Below are positions 42,402-57,400 of a stretch of 64,000 bases of DNA, one piece after another. The notes under the pieces are model-generated. The model was not told the origin of the DNA. It searched no databases and saw only the letters and a program-made list of their open reading frames with translations. Both the position numbers and the translations under genes were made by a program. Origin of the DNA: Actinernus sp. WN-2022. Its lineage: Eukaryota > Cnidaria > Anthozoa > Actiniaria > Actinernidae. Location of the stretch: the NCBI GenBank assembly GCA_030867875.1, contig JAOWCC010000577.1, forward strand, positions 88,021,740 to 88,085,739, in the 5' to 3' direction. Numbering within the stretch: the stretch's first letter is position 1; the number at the start of each line of letters is the position of its first letter.

Positions 42402-45400
42402 CTTGTGTGCCTTTAAGCTTTAAAAGCCAGTTACTCGTGTTTCTGCCGTTTTCGTGAAAGCGCAAATGACAGTTTACGACTTTTCTGGCCTTTCTTTCCA
42501 ATAATTGATCTGTAGGTATTTTATGAGGGTGGTGTGGGGTGGGGAGGAGTAGTTCAAATTTTTTCGCGAAAAACCAACTTTGCCTGACGTATGGCGCAAC
42601 GATTTGCTTAGTGAAAGATGTACATTTTCCACTAGGTCTGAGAAAAAAGGTGCATTTTTGGGATGAAAACGTTGAAAAGTGAGTTACTGGCTTTTAAAGC
42701 CAACAAGTACGCATTAATTTACTTGTGTAACCTAAATTTCAAAGTGGCGCCATTTCTCGACCTTTTAATGGATTTCGATGCACTATACGGCAATACAACG
42801 TTCTCTTCATGTAGATTGCGTGTAATTGATGGAAGTTTCCTGTATTTTGAGTAACAATACCAGAAAATGGCCTTTTTCTAACCTAAGCATAACCTCTAGG
42901 TCTCAAATAAAGAAATTATGGGATAGATCTCACACAAGTAAATTATGGGATAGAAAGGCCATTAAAGTCTTCAACTGTCATTTGCCGTTTCAAGAAAACG
43001 GCAAAAACACGAGTTACTGGCTTTTAAAGCTTAAAGGCACACAAGATCTAGCATGTTTTCACAAAAGGGGGTGTTAGGTTCCAAGGCTCCTTTTGTGAAA
43101 ACATGCTAGATCTTGTGTGCCTTTAAGCTTTAAAAGCCAGTTACTCGTGTTTCTGCCGTTTTCGTGAAAGCGCAAATGACAGTTTACGACTTTTCTGGCC
43201 TTTCTTTCCAATAATTGATCTGTAGGTATTTTATGAGGGTGGTGTGGGGTGGGGAGGAGTAGTTCAAATTTTTTCGCGAAAAACCAACTTTGCCTGACGT
43301 ATGGCGCAACGATTTGCTTAGTGAAAGATGTACATTTTCCACTAGGTCTGAGAAAAAAGGTGCATTTTTGGGATGAAAACGTTGAAAAGTGAGTTACTGG
43401 CTTTTAAAGCCAACAAGTACGCATTAATTTACTTGTGTAACCTAAATTTCAAAGTGGCGCCATTTCTCGACCTTTTAATGGATTTCGATGCACTATACGG
43501 CAATACAACGTTCTCTTCATGTAGATTGCGTGTAATTGATGGAAGTTTCCTGTATTTTGAGTAACAATACCAGAAAATGGCCTTTTTCTAACCTAAGCAT
43601 AACCTCTAGGTCTCAAATAAAGAAATTATGGGATAGATCTCACACAAGTAAATTATGGGATAGAAAGGCCATTAAAGTCTTCAACTGTCATTTGCCGTTT
43701 CAAGAAAACGGCAAAAACACGAGTTACTGGCTTTTAAAGCTTAAAGGCACACAAGATCTAGCATGTTTTCACAAAAGGGGGTGTTAGGTTCCAAGGCTCC
43801 TTTTGTGAAAACATGCTAGATCTTGTGTGCCTTTAAGCTTTAAAAGCCAGTTACTCGTGTTTCTGCCGTTTTCGTGAAAGCGCAAATGACAGTTTACGAC
43901 TTTTCTGGCCTTTCTTTCCAATAATTGATCTGTAGGTATTTTATGAGGGTGGTGTGGGGTGGGGAGGAGTAGTTCAAATTTTTTCGCGAAAAACCAACTT
44001 TGCCTGACGTATGGCGCAACGATTTGCTTAGTGAAAGATGTACATTTTCCACTAGGTCTGAGAAAAAAGGTGCATTTTTGGGATGAAAACGTTGAAAAGT
44101 GAGTTACTGGCTTTTAAAGCCAACAAGTACGCATTAATTTACTTGTGTAACCTAAATTTCAAAGTGGCGCCATTTCTCGACCTTTTAATGGATTTCGATG
44201 CACTATACGGCAATACAACGTTCTCTTCATGTAGATTGCGTGTAATTGATGGAAGTTTCCTGTATTTTGAGTAACAATACCAGAAAATGGCCTTTTTCTA
44301 ACCTAAGCATAACCTCTAGGTCTCAAATAAAGAAATTATGGGATAGATCTCACACAAGTAAATTATGGGATAGAAAGGCCATTAAAGTCTTCAACTGTCA
44401 TTTGCCGTTTCAAGAAAACGGCAAAAACACGAGTTACTGGCTTTTAAAGCTTAAAGGCACACAAGATCTAGCATGTTTTCACAAAAGGGGGTGTTAGGTT
44501 CCAAGGCTCCTTTTGTGAAAACATGCTAGATCTTGTGTGCCTTTAAGCTTTAAAAGCCAGTTACTCGTGTTTCTGCCGTTTTCGTGAAAGCGCAAATGAC
44601 AGTTTACGACTTTTCTGGCCTTTCTTTCCAATAATTGATCTGTAGGTATTTTATGAGGGTGGTGTGGGGTGGGGAGGAGTAGTTCAAATTTTTTCGCGAA
44701 AAACCAACTTTGCCTGACGTATGGCGCAACGATTTGCTTAGTGAAAGATGTACATTTTCCACTAGGTCTGAGAAAAAAGGTGCATTTTTGGGATGAAAAC
44801 GTTGAAAAGTGAGTTACTGGCTTTTAAAGCCAACAAGTACGCATTAATTTACTTGTGTAACCTAAATTTCAAAGTGGCGCCATTTCTCGACCTTTTAATG
44901 GATTTCGATGCACTATACGGCAATACAACGTTCTCTTCATGTAGATTGCGTGTAATTGATGGAAGTTTCCTGTATTTTGAGTAACAATACCAGAAAATGG
45001 CCTTTTTCTAACCTAAGCATAACCTCTAGGTCTCAAATAAAGAAATTATGGGATAGATCTCACACAAGTAAATTATGGGATAGAAAGGCCATTAAAGTCT
45101 TCAACTGTCATTTGCCGTTTCAAGAAAACGGCAAAAACACGAGTTACTGGCTTTTAAAGCTTAAAGGCACACAAGATCTAGCATGTTTTCACAAAAGGGG
45201 GTGTTAGGTTCCAAGGCTCCTTTTGTGAAAACATGCTAGATCTTGTGTGCCTTTAAGCTTTAAAAGCCAGTTACTCGTGTTTCTGCCGTTTTCGTGAAAG
45301 CGCAAATGACAGTTTACGACTTTTCTGGCCTTTCTTTCCAATAATTGATCTGTAGGTATTTTATGAGGGTGGTGTGGGGTGGGGAGGAGTAGTTCAAATT

Positions 45401-48400
45401 TTTTCGCGAAAAACCAACTTTGCCTGACGTATGGCGCAACGATTTGCTTAGTGAAAGATGTACATTTTCCACTAGGTCTGAGAAAAAAGGTGCATTTTTG
45501 GGATGAAAACGTTGAAAAGTGAGTTACTGGCTTTTAAAGCCAACAAGTACGCATTAATTTACTTGTGTAACCTAAATTTCAAAGTGGCGCCATTTCTCGA
45601 CCTTTTAATGGATTTCGATGCACTATACGGCAATACAACGTTCTCTTCATGTAGATTGCGTGTAATTGATGGAAGTTTCCTGTATTTTGAGTAACAATAC
45701 CAGAAAATGGCCTTTTTCTAACCTAAGCATAACCTCTAGGTCTCAAATAAAGAAATTATGGGATAGATCTCACACAAGTAAATTATGGGATAGAAAGGCC
45801 ATTAAAGTCTTCAACTGTCATTTGCCGTTTCAAGAAAACGGCAAAAACACGAGTTACTGGCTTTTAAAGCTTAAAGGCACACAAGATCTAGCATGTTTTC
45901 ACAAAAGGGGGTGTTAGGTTCCAAGGCTCCTTTTGTGAAAACATGCTAGATCTTGTGTGCCTTTAAGCTTTAAAAGCCAGTTACTCGTGTTTCTGCCGTT
46001 TTCGTGAAAGCGCAAATGACAGTTTACGACTTTTCTGGCCTTTCTTTCCAATAATTGATCTGTAGGTATTTTATGAGGGTGGTGTGGGGTGGGGAGGAGT
46101 AGTTCAAATTTTTTCGCGAAAAACCAACTTTGCCTGACGTATGGCGCAACGATTTGCTTAGTGAAAGATGTACATTTTCCACTAGGTCTGAGAAAAAAGG
46201 TGCATTTTTGGGATGAAAACGTTGAAAAGTGAGTTACTGGCTTTTAAAGCCAACAAGTACGCATTAATTTACTTGTGTAACCTAAATTTCAAAGTGGCGC
46301 CATTTCTCGACCTTTTAATGGATTTCGATGCACTATACGGCAATACAACGTTCTCTTCATGTAGATTGCGTGTAATTGATGGAAGTTTCCTGTATTTTGA
46401 GTAACAATACCAGAAAATGGCCTTTTTCTAACCTAAGCATAACCTCTAGGTCTCAAATAAAGAAATTATGGGATAGATCTCACACAAGTAAATTATGGGA
46501 TAGAAAGGCCATTAAAGTCTTCAACTGTCATTTGCCGTTTCAAGAAAACGGCAAAAACACGAGTTACTGGCTTTTAAAGCTTAAAGGCACACAAGATCTA
46601 GCATGTTTTCACAAAAGGGGGTGTTAGGTTCCAAGGCTCCTTTTGTGAAAACATGCTAGATCTTGTGTGCCTTTAAGCTTTAAAAGCCAGTTACTCGTGT
46701 TTCTGCCGTTTTCGTGAAAGCGCAAATGACAGTTTACGACTTTTCTGGCCTTTCTTTCCAATAATTGATCTGTAGGTATTTTATGAGGGTGGTGTGGGGT
46801 GGGGAGGAGTAGTTCAAATTTTTTCGCGAAAAACCAACTTTGCCTGACGTATGGCGCAACGATTTGCTTAGTGAAAGATGTACATTTTCCACTAGGTCTG
46901 AGAAAAAAGGTGCATTTTTGGGATGAAAACGTTGAAAAGTGAGTTACTGGCTTTTAAAGCCAACAAGTACGCATTAATTTACTTGTGTAACCTAAATTTC
47001 AAAGTGGCGCCATTTCTCGACCTTTTAATGGATTTCGATGCACTATACGGCAATACAACGTTCTCTTCATGTAGATTGCGTGTAATTGATGGAAGTTTCC
47101 TGTATTTTGAGTAACAATACCAGAAAATGGCCTTTTTCTAACCTAAGCATAACCTCTAGGTCTCAAATAAAGAAATTATGGGATAGATCTCACACAAGTA
47201 AATTATGGGATAGAAAGGCCATTAAAGTCTTCAACTGTCATTTGCCGTTTCAAGAAAACGGCAAAAACACGAGTTACTGGCTTTTAAAGCTTAAAGGCAC
47301 ACAAGATCTAGCATGTTTTCACAAAAGGGGGTGTTAGGTTCCAAGGCTCCTTTTGTGAAAACATGCTAGATCTTGTGTGCCTTTAAGCTTTAAAAGCCAG
47401 TTACTCGTGTTTCTGCCGTTTTCGTGAAAGCGCAAATGACAGTTTACGACTTTTCTGGCCTTTCTTTCCAATAATTGATCTGTAGGTATTTTATGAGGGT
47501 GGTGTGGGGTGGGGAGGAGTAGTTCAATTTTTTTCGCGAAAAACCAACTTTGCCTGACGTATGGCGCAACGATTTGCTTAGTGAAAGATGTACATTTTCC
47601 ACTAGGTCTGAGAAAAAAGGTGCATTTTTGGGATGAAAACGTTGAAAAGTGAGTTACTGGCTTTTAAAGCCAACAAGTACGCATTAATTTACTTGTGTAA
47701 CCTAAATTTCAAAGTGGCGCCATTTCTCGACCTTTTAATGGATTTCGATGCACTATACGGCAATACAACGTTCTCTTCATGTAGATTGCGTGTAATTGAT
47801 GGAAGTTTCCTGTATTTTGAGTAACAATACCAGAAAATGGCCTTTTTCTAACCTAAGCATAACCTCTAGGTCTCAAATAAAGAAATTATGGGATAGATCT
47901 CACACAAGTAAATTATGGGATAGAAAGGCCATTAAAGTCTTCAACTGTCATTTGCCGTTTCAAGAAAACGGCAAAAACACGAGTTACTGGCTTTTAAAGC
48001 TTAAAGGCACACAAGAATTCTTGTGTGCCTTTAAGCTTTAAAAGCCAGTTACTCGTGTTTCTGCCGTTTTCGTGAAAGCGCAAATGACAGTTTACGACTT
48101 TTCTGGCCTTTCTTTCCAATAATTGATCTGTAGGTATTTTATGAGGGTGGTGTGGGGTGGGGAGGAGTAGTTCAATTTTTTTCGCGAAAAACCAACTTTG
48201 CCTGACGTATGGCGCAACGATTTGCTTAGTGAAAGATGTACATTTTCCACTAGGTCTGAGAAAAAAGGTGCATTTTTGGGATGAAAACGTTGAAAAGTGA
48301 GTTACTGGCTTTTAAAGCCAACAAGTACGCATTAATTTACTTGTGTAACCTAAATTTCAAAGTGGCGCCATTTCTCGACCTTTTAATGGATTTCGATGCA

Positions 48401-51400
48401 CTATACGGCAATACAACGTTCTCTTCATGTAGATTGCGTGTAATTGATGGAAGTTTCCTGTATTTTGAGTAACAATACCAGAAAATGGCCTTTTTCTAAC
48501 CTAAGCATAACCTCTAGGTCTCAAATAAAGAAATTATGGGATAGATCTCACACAAGTAAATTATGGGATAGAAAGGCCATTAAAGTCTTCAACTGTCATT
48601 TGCCGTTTCAAGAAAACGGCAAAAACACGAGTTACTGGCTTTTAAAGCTTAAAGGCACACAAGATCTAGCATGTTTTCACAAAAGGGGGTGTTAGGTTCC
48701 AAGGCTCCTTTTGTGAAAACATGCTAGATCTTGTGTGCCTTTAAGCTTTAAAAGCCAGTTACTCGTGTTTCTGCCGTTTTCGTGAAAGCGCAAATGACAG
48801 TTTACGACTTTTCTGGCCTTTCTTTCCAATAATTGATCTGTAGGTATTTTATGAGGGTGGTGTTGGGTGGGGAGGAGTAGTTCAAATTTTTTCGCGAAAA
48901 ACCAACTTTGCCTGACGTATGGCGCAACGATTTGCTTAGTGAAAGATGTACATTTTCCACTAGGTCTGAGAAAAAAGGTGCATTTTTGGGATGAAAACGT
49001 TGAAAAGTGAGTTACTGGCTTTTAAAGCCAACAAGTACGCATTAATTTACTTGTGTAACCTAAATTTCAAAGTGGCGCCATTTCTCGACCTTTTAATGGA
49101 TTTCGATGCACTATACGGCAATACAACGTTCTCTTCATGTAGATTGCGTGTAATTGATGGAAGTTTCCTGTATTTTGAGTAACAATACCAGAAAATGGCC
49201 TTTTTCTAACCTAAGCATAACCTCTAGGTCTCAAATAAAGAAATTATGGGATAGATCTCACACAAGTAAATTATGGGATAGAAAGGCCATTAAAGTCTTC
49301 AACTGTCATTTGCCGTTTCAAGAAAACGGCAAAAACACGAGTTACTGGCTTTTAAAGCTTAAAGGCACACAAGATCTAGCATGTTTTCACAAAAGGGGGT
49401 GTTAGGTTCCAAGGCTCCTTTTGTGAAAACATGCTAGATCTTGTGTGCCTTTAAGCTTTAAAAGCCAGTTACTCGTGTTTCTGCCGTTTTCGTGAAAGCG
49501 CAAATGACAGTTTACGACTTTTCTGGCCTTTCTTTCCAATAATTGATCTGTAGGTATTTTATGAGGGTGGTGTGGGGTGGGGAGGAGTAGTTCAAATTTT
49601 TTCGCGAAAAACCAACTTTGCCTGACGTATGGCGCAACGATTTGCTTAGTGAAAGATGTACATTTTCCACTAGGTCTGAGAAAAAAGGTGCATTTTTGGG
49701 ATGAAAACGTTGAAAAGTGAGTTACTGGCTTTTAAAGCCAACAAGTACGCATTAATTTACTTGTGTAACCTAAATTTCAAAGTGGCGCCATTTCTCGACC
49801 TTTTAATGGATTTCGATGCACTATACGGCAATACAACGTTCTCTTCATGTAGATTGCGTGTAATTGATGGAAGTTTCCTGTATTTTGAGTAACAATACCA
49901 GAAAATGGCCTTTTTCTAACCTAAGCATAACCTCTAGGTCTCAAATAAAGAAATTATGGGATAGATCTCACACAAGTAAATTATGGGATAGAAAGGCCAT
50001 TAAAGTCTTCAACTGTCATTTGCCGTTTCAAGAAAACGGCAAAAACACGAGTTACTGGCTTTTAAAGCTTAAAGGCACACAAGATCTAGCATGTTTTCAC
50101 AAAAGGGGGTGTTAGGTTCCAAGGCTCCTTTTGTGAAAACATGCTAGATCTTGTGTGCCTTTAAGCTTTAAAAGCCAGTTACTCGTGTTTCTGCCGTTTT
50201 CGTGAAAGCGCAAATGACAGTTTACGACTTTTCTGGCCTTTCTTTCCAATAATTGATCTGTAGGTATTTTATGAGGGTGGTGTGGGGTGGGGAGGAGTAG
50301 TTCAAATTTTTTCGCGAAAAACCAACTTTGCCTGACGTATGGCGCAACGATTTGCTTAGTGAAAGATGTACATTTTCCACTAGGTCTGAGAAAAAAGGTG
50401 CATTTTTGGGATGAAAACGTTGAAAAGTGAGTTACTGGCTTTTAAAGCCAACAAGTACGCATTAATTTACTTGTGTAACCTAAATTTCAAAGTGGCGCCA
50501 TTTCTCGACCTTTTAATGGATTTTGATGCACTATACGGCAATACAACGTTCTCTTCATGTAGATTGCGTGTAATTGATGGAAGTTTCCTGTATTTTGAGT
50601 AACAATACCAGAAAATGGCCTTTTTCTAACCTAAGCATAACCTCTAGGTCTCAAATAAAGAAATTATGGGATAGATCTCACACAAGTAAATTATGGGATA
50701 GAAAGGCCATTAAAGTCTTCAACTGTCATTTGCCGTTTCAAGAAAACGGCAAAAACACGAGTTACTGGCTTTTAAAGCTTAAAGGCACACAAGATCTAGC
50801 ATGTTTTCACAAAAGGGGGTGTTAGGTTCCAAGGCTCCTTTTGTGAAAACATGCTAGATCTTGTGTGCCTTTAAGCTTTAAAAGCCAGTTACTCGTGTTT
50901 CTGCCGTTTTCGTGAAAGCGCAAATGACAGTTTACGACTTTTCTGGCCTTTCTTTCCAATAATTGATCTGTAGGTATTTTATGAGGGTGGTGTGGGGTGG
51001 GGAGGAGTAGTTCAAATTTTTTCGCGAAAAACCAACTTTGCCTGACGTATGGCGCAACGATTTGCTTAGTGAAAGATGTACATTTTCCACTAGGTCTGAG
51101 AAAAAAGGTGCATTTTTGGGATGAAAACGTTGAAAAGTGAGTTACTGGCTTTTAAAGCCAACAAGTACGCATTAATTTACTTGTGTAACCTAAATTTCAA
51201 AGTGGCGCCATTTCTCGACCTTTTAATGGATTTCGATGCACTATACGGCAATACAACGTTCTCTTCATGTAGATTGCGTGTAATTGATGGAAGTTTCCTG
51301 TATTTTGAGTAACAATACCAGAAAATGGCCTTTTTCTAACCTAAGCATAACCTCTAGGTCTCAAATAAAGAAATTATGGGATAGATCTCACACAAGTAAA

Positions 51401-54400
51401 TTATGGGATAGAAAGGCCATTAAAGTCTTCAACTGTCATTTGCCGTTTCAAGAAAACGGCAAAAACACGAGTTACTGGCTTTTAAAGCTTAAAGGCACAC
51501 AAGAATCTTGTGTGCCTTTAAGCTTTAAAAGCCAGTTACTCGTGTTTCTGCCGTTTTCGTGAAAGCGCAAATGACAGTTTACGACTTTTCTGGCCTTTCT
51601 TTCCAATAATTGATCTGTAGGTATTTTATGAGGGTGGTGTGGGGTGGGGAGGAGTAGTTCAAATTTTTTCGCGAAAAACCAACTTTGCCTGACGTATGGC
51701 GCAACGATTTGCTTAGTGAAAGATGTACATTTTCCACTAGGTCTGAGAAAAAAGGTGCATTTTTGGGATGAAAACGTTGAAAAGTGAGTTACTGGCTTTT
51801 AAAGCCAACAAGTACGCATTAATTTACTTGTGTAACCTAAATTTCAAAGTGGCGCCATTTCTCGACCTTTTAATGGATTTCGATGCACTATACGGCAATA
51901 CAACGTTCTCTTCATGTAGATTGCGTGTAATTGATGGAAGTTTCCTGTATTTTGAGTAACAATACCAGAAAATGGCCTTTTTCTAACCTAAGCATAACCT
52001 CTAGGTCTCAAATAAAGAAATTATGGGATAGATCTCACACAAGTAAATTATGGGATAGAAAGGCCATTAAAGTCTTCAACTGTCATTTGCCGTTTCAAGA
52101 AAACGGCAAAAACACGAGTTACTGGCTTTTAAAGCTTAAAGGCACACAAGATCTAGCATGTTTTCACAAAAGGGGGTGTTAGGTTCCAAGGCTCCTTTTG
52201 TGAAAACATGCTAGATCTTGTGTGCCTTTAAGCTTTAAAAGCCAGTTACTCGTGTTTCTGCCGTTTTCGTGAAAGCGCAAATGACAGTTTACGACTTTTC
52301 TGGCCTTTCTTTCCAATAATTGATCTGTAGGTATTTTATGAGGGTGGTGTGGGGTGGGGAGGAGTAGTTCAAATTTTTTCGCGAAAAACCAACTTTGCCT
52401 GACGTATGGCGCAACGATTTGCTTAGTGAAAGATGTACATTTTCCACTAGGTCTGAGAAAAAAGGTGCATTTTTGGGATGAAAACGTTGAAAAGTGAGTT
52501 ACTGGCTTTTAAAGCCAACAAGTACGCATTAATTTACTTGTGTAACCTAAATTTCAAAGTGGCGCCATTTCTCGACCTTTTAATGGATTTCGATGCACTA
52601 TACGGCAATACAACGTTCTCTTCATGTAGATTGCGTGTAATTGATGGAAGTTTCCTGTATTTTGAGTAACAATACCAGAAAATGGCCTTTTTCTAACCTA
52701 AGCATAACCTCTAGGTCTCAAATAAAGAAATTATGGGATAGATCTCACACAAGTAAATTATGGGATAGAAAGGCCATTAAAGTCTTCAACTGTCATTTGC
52801 CGTTTCAAGAAAACGGCAAAAACACGAGTTACTGGCTTTTAAAGCTTAAAGGCACACAAGATCTAGCATGTTTTCACAAAAGGGGGTGTTAGGTTCCAAG
52901 GCTCCTTTTGTGAAAACATGCTAGATCTTGTGTGCCTTTAAGCTTTAAAAGCCAGTTACTCGTGTTTCTGCCGTTTTCGTGAAAGCGCAAATGACAGTTT
53001 ACGACTTTTCTGGCCTTTCTTTCCAATAATTGATCTGTAGGTATTTTATGAGGGTGGTGTGGGGTGGGGAGGAGTAGTTCAAATTTTTTCGCGAAAAACC
53101 AACTTTGCCTGACGTATGGCGCAACGATTTGCTTAGTGAAAGATGTACATTTTCCACTAGGTCTGAGAAAAAAGGTGCATTTTTGGGATGAAAACGTTGA
53201 AAAGTGAGTTACTGGCTTTTAAAGCCAACAAGTACGCATTAATTTACTTGTGTAACCTAAATTTCAAAGTGGCGCCATTTCTCGACCTTTTAATGGATTT
53301 CGATGCACTATACGGCAATACAACGTTCTCTTCATGTAGATTGCGTGTAATTGATGGAAGTTTCCTGTATTTTGAGTAACAATACCAGAAAATGGCCTTT
53401 TTCTAACCTAAGCATAACCTCTAGGTCTCAAATAAAGAAATTATGGGATAGATCTCACACAAGTAAATTATGGGATAGAAAGGCCATTAAAGTCTTCAAC
53501 TGTCATTTGCCGTTTCAAGAAAACGGCAAAAACACGAGTTACTGGCTTTTAAAGCTTAAAGGCACACAAGATCTAGCATGTTTTCACAAAAGGGGGTGTT
53601 AGGTTCCAAGGCTCCTTTTGTGAAAACATGCTAGATCTTGTGTGCCTTTAAGCTTTAAAAGCCAGTTACTCGTGTTTCTGCCGTTTTCGTGAAAGCGCAA
53701 ATGACAGTTTACGACTTTTCTGGCCTTTCTTTCCAATAATTGATCTGTAGGTATTTTATGAGGGTGGTGTGGGGTGGGGAGGAGTAGTTCAAATTTTTTC
53801 GCGAAAAACCAACTTTGCCTGACGTATGGCGCAACGATTTGCTTAGTGAAAGATGTACATTTTCCACTAGGTCTGAGAAAAAAGGTGCATTTTTGGGATG
53901 AAAACGTTGAAAAGTGAGTTACTGGCTTTTAAAGCCAACAAGTACGCATTAATTTACTTGTGTAACCTAAATTTCAAAGTGGCGCCATTTCTCGACCTTT
54001 TAATGGATTTCGATGCACTATACGGCAATACAACGTTCTCTTCATGTAGATTGCGTGTAATTGATGGAAGTTTCCTGTATTTTGAGTAACAATACCAGAA
54101 AATGGCCTTTTTCTAACCTAAGCATAACCTCTAGGTCTCAAATAAAGAAATTATGGGATAGATCTCACACAAGTAAATTATGGGATAGAAAGGCCATTAA
54201 AGTCTTCAACTGTCATTTGCCGTTTCAAGAAAACGGCAAAAACACGAGTTACTGGCTTTTAAAGCTTAAAGGCACACAAGATCTAGCATGTTTTCACAAA
54301 AGGGGGTGTTAGGTTCCAAGGCTCCTTTTGTGAAAACATGCTAGATCTTGTGTGCCTTTAAGCTTTAAAAGCCAGTTACTCGTGTTTCTGCCGTTTTCGT

Positions 54401-57400
54401 GAAAGCGCAAATGACAGTTTACGACTTTTCTGGCCTTTCTTTCCAATAATTGATCTGTAGGTATTTTATGAGGGTGGTGTGGGGTGGGGAGGAGTAGTTC
54501 AAATTTTTTCGCGAAAAACCAACTTTGCCTGACGTATGGCGCAACGATTTGCTTAGTGAAAGATGTACATTTTCCACTAGGTCTGAGAAAAAAGGTGCAT
54601 TTTTGGGATGAAAACGTTGAAAAGTGAGTTACTGGCTTTTAAAGCCAACAAGTACGCATTAATTTACTTGTGTAACCTAAATTTCAAAGTGGCGCCATTT
54701 CTCGACCTTTTAATGGATTTCGATGCACTATACGGCAATACAACGTTCTCTTCATGTAGATTGCGTGTAATTGATGGAAGTTTCCTGTATTTTGAGTAAC
54801 AATACCAGAAAATGGCCTTTTTCTAACCTAAGCATAACCTCTAGGTCTCAAATAAAGAAATTATGGGATAGATCTCACACAAGTAAATTATGGGATAGAA
54901 AGGCCATTAAAGTCTTCAACTGTCATTTGCCGTTTCAAGAAAACGGCAAAAACACGAGTTACTGGCTTTTAAAGCTTAAAGGCACACAAGATCTAGCATG
55001 TTTTCACAAAAGGGGGTGTTAGGTTCCAAGGCTCCTTTTGTGAAAACATGCTAGATCTTGTGTGCCTTTAAGCTTTAAAAGCCAGTTACTCGTGTTTCTG
55101 CCGTTTTCGTGAAAGCGCAAATGACAGTTTACGACTTTTCTGGCCTTTCTTTCCAATAATTGATCTGTAGGTATTTTATGAGGGTGGTGTGGGGTGGGGA
55201 GGAGTAGTTCAAATTTTTTCGCGAAAAACCAACTTTGCCTGACGTATGGCGCAACGATTTGCTTAGTGAAAGATGTACATTTTCCACTAGGTCTGAGAAA
55301 AAAGGTGCATTTTTGGGATGAAAACGTTGAAAAGTGAGTTACTGGCTTTTAAAGCCAACAAGTACGCATTAATTTACTTGTGTAACCTAAATTTCAAAGT
55401 GGCGCCATTTCTCGACCTTTTAATGGATTTCGATGCACTATACGGCAATACAACGTTCTCTTCATGTAGATTGCGTGTAATTGATGGAAGTTTCCTGTAT
55501 TTTGAGTAACAATACCAGAAAATGGCCTTTTTCTAACCTAAGCATAACCTCTAGGTCTCAAATAAAGAAATTATGGGATAGATCTCACACAAGTAAATTA
55601 TGGGATAGAAAGGCCATTAAAGTCTTCAACTGTCATTTGCCGTTTCAAGAAAACGGCAAAAACACGAGTTACTGGCTTTTAAAGCTTAAAGGCACACAAG
55701 ATCTAGCATGTTTTCACAAAAGGGGGTGTTAGGTTCCAAGGCTCCTTTTGTGAAAACATGCTAGATCTTGTGTGCCTTTAAGCTTTAAAAGCCAGTTACT
55801 CGTGTTTCTGCCGTTTTCGTGAAAGCGCAAATGACAGTTTACGACTTTTCTGGCCTTTCTTTCCAATAATTGATCTGTAGGTATTTTATGAGGGTGGTGT
55901 GGGGTGGGGAGGAGTAGTTCAAATTTTTTCGCGAAAAACCAACTTTGCCTGACGTATGGCGCAACGATTTGCTTAGTGAAAGATGTACATTTTCCACTAG
56001 GTCTGAGAAAAAAGGTGCATTTTTGGGATGAAAACGTTGAAAAGTGAGTTACTGGCTTTTAAAGCCAACAAGTACGCATTAATTTACTTGTGTAACCTAA
56101 ATTTCAAAGTGGCGCCATTTCTCGACCTTTTAATGGATTTCGATGCACTATACGGCAATACAACGTTCTCTTCATGTAGATTGCGTGTAATTGATGGAAG
56201 TTTCCTGTATTTTGAGTAACAATACCAGAAAATGGCCTTTTTCTAACCTAAGCATAACCTCTAGGTCTCAAATAAAGAAATTATGGGATAGATCTCACAC
56301 AAGTAAATTATGGGATAGAAAGGCCATTAAAGTCTTCAACTGTCATTTGCCGTTTCAAGAAAACGGCAAAAACACGAGTTACTGGCTTTTAAAGCTTAAA
56401 GGCACACAAGATCTAGCATGTTTTCACAAAAGGGGGTGTTAGGTTCCAAGGCTCCTTTTGTGAAAACATGCTAGATCTTGTGTGCCTTTAAGCTTTAAAA
56501 GCCAGTTACTCGTGTTTCTGCCGTTTTCGTGAAAGCGCAAATGACAGTTTACGACTTTTCTGGCCTTTCTTTCCAATAATTGATCTGTAGGTATTTTATG
56601 AGGGTGGTGTGGGGTGGGGAGGAGTAGTTCAAATTTTTTCGCGAAAAACCAACTTTGCCTGACGTATGGCGCAACGATTTGCTTAGTGAAAGATGTACAT
56701 TTTCCACTAGGTCTGAGAAAAAAGGTGCATTTTTGGGATGAAAACGTTGAAAAGTGAGTTACTGGCTTTTAAAGCCAACAAGTACGCATTAATTTACTTG
56801 TGTAACCTAAATTTCAAAGTGGCGCCATTTCTCGACCTTTTAATGGATTTCGATGCACTATACGGCAATACAACGTTCTCTTCATGTAGATTGCGTGTAA
56901 TTGATGGAAGTTTCCTGTATTTTGAGTAACAATACCAGAAAATGGCCTTTTTCTAACCTAAGCATAACCTCTAGGTCTCAAATAAAGAAATTATGGGATA
57001 GATCTCACACAAGTAAATTATGGGATAGAAAGGCCATTAAAGTCTTCAACTGTCATTTGCCGTTTCAAGAAAACGGCAAAAACACGAGTTACTGGCTTTT
57101 AAAGCTTAAAGGCACACAAGATCTAGCATGTTTTCACAAAAGGGGGTGTTAGGTTCCAAGGCTCCTTTTGTGAAAACATGCTAGATCTTGTGTGCCTTTA
57201 AGCTTTAAAAGCCAGTTACTCGTGTTTCTGCCGTTTTCGTGAAAGCGCAAATGACAGTTTACGACTTTTCTGGCCTTTCTTTCCAATAATTGATCTGTAG
57301 GTATTTTATGAGGGTGGTGTGGGGTGGGGAGGAGTAGTTCAAATTTTTTCGCGAAAAACCAACTTTGCCTGACGTATGGCGCAACGATTTGCTTAGTGAA

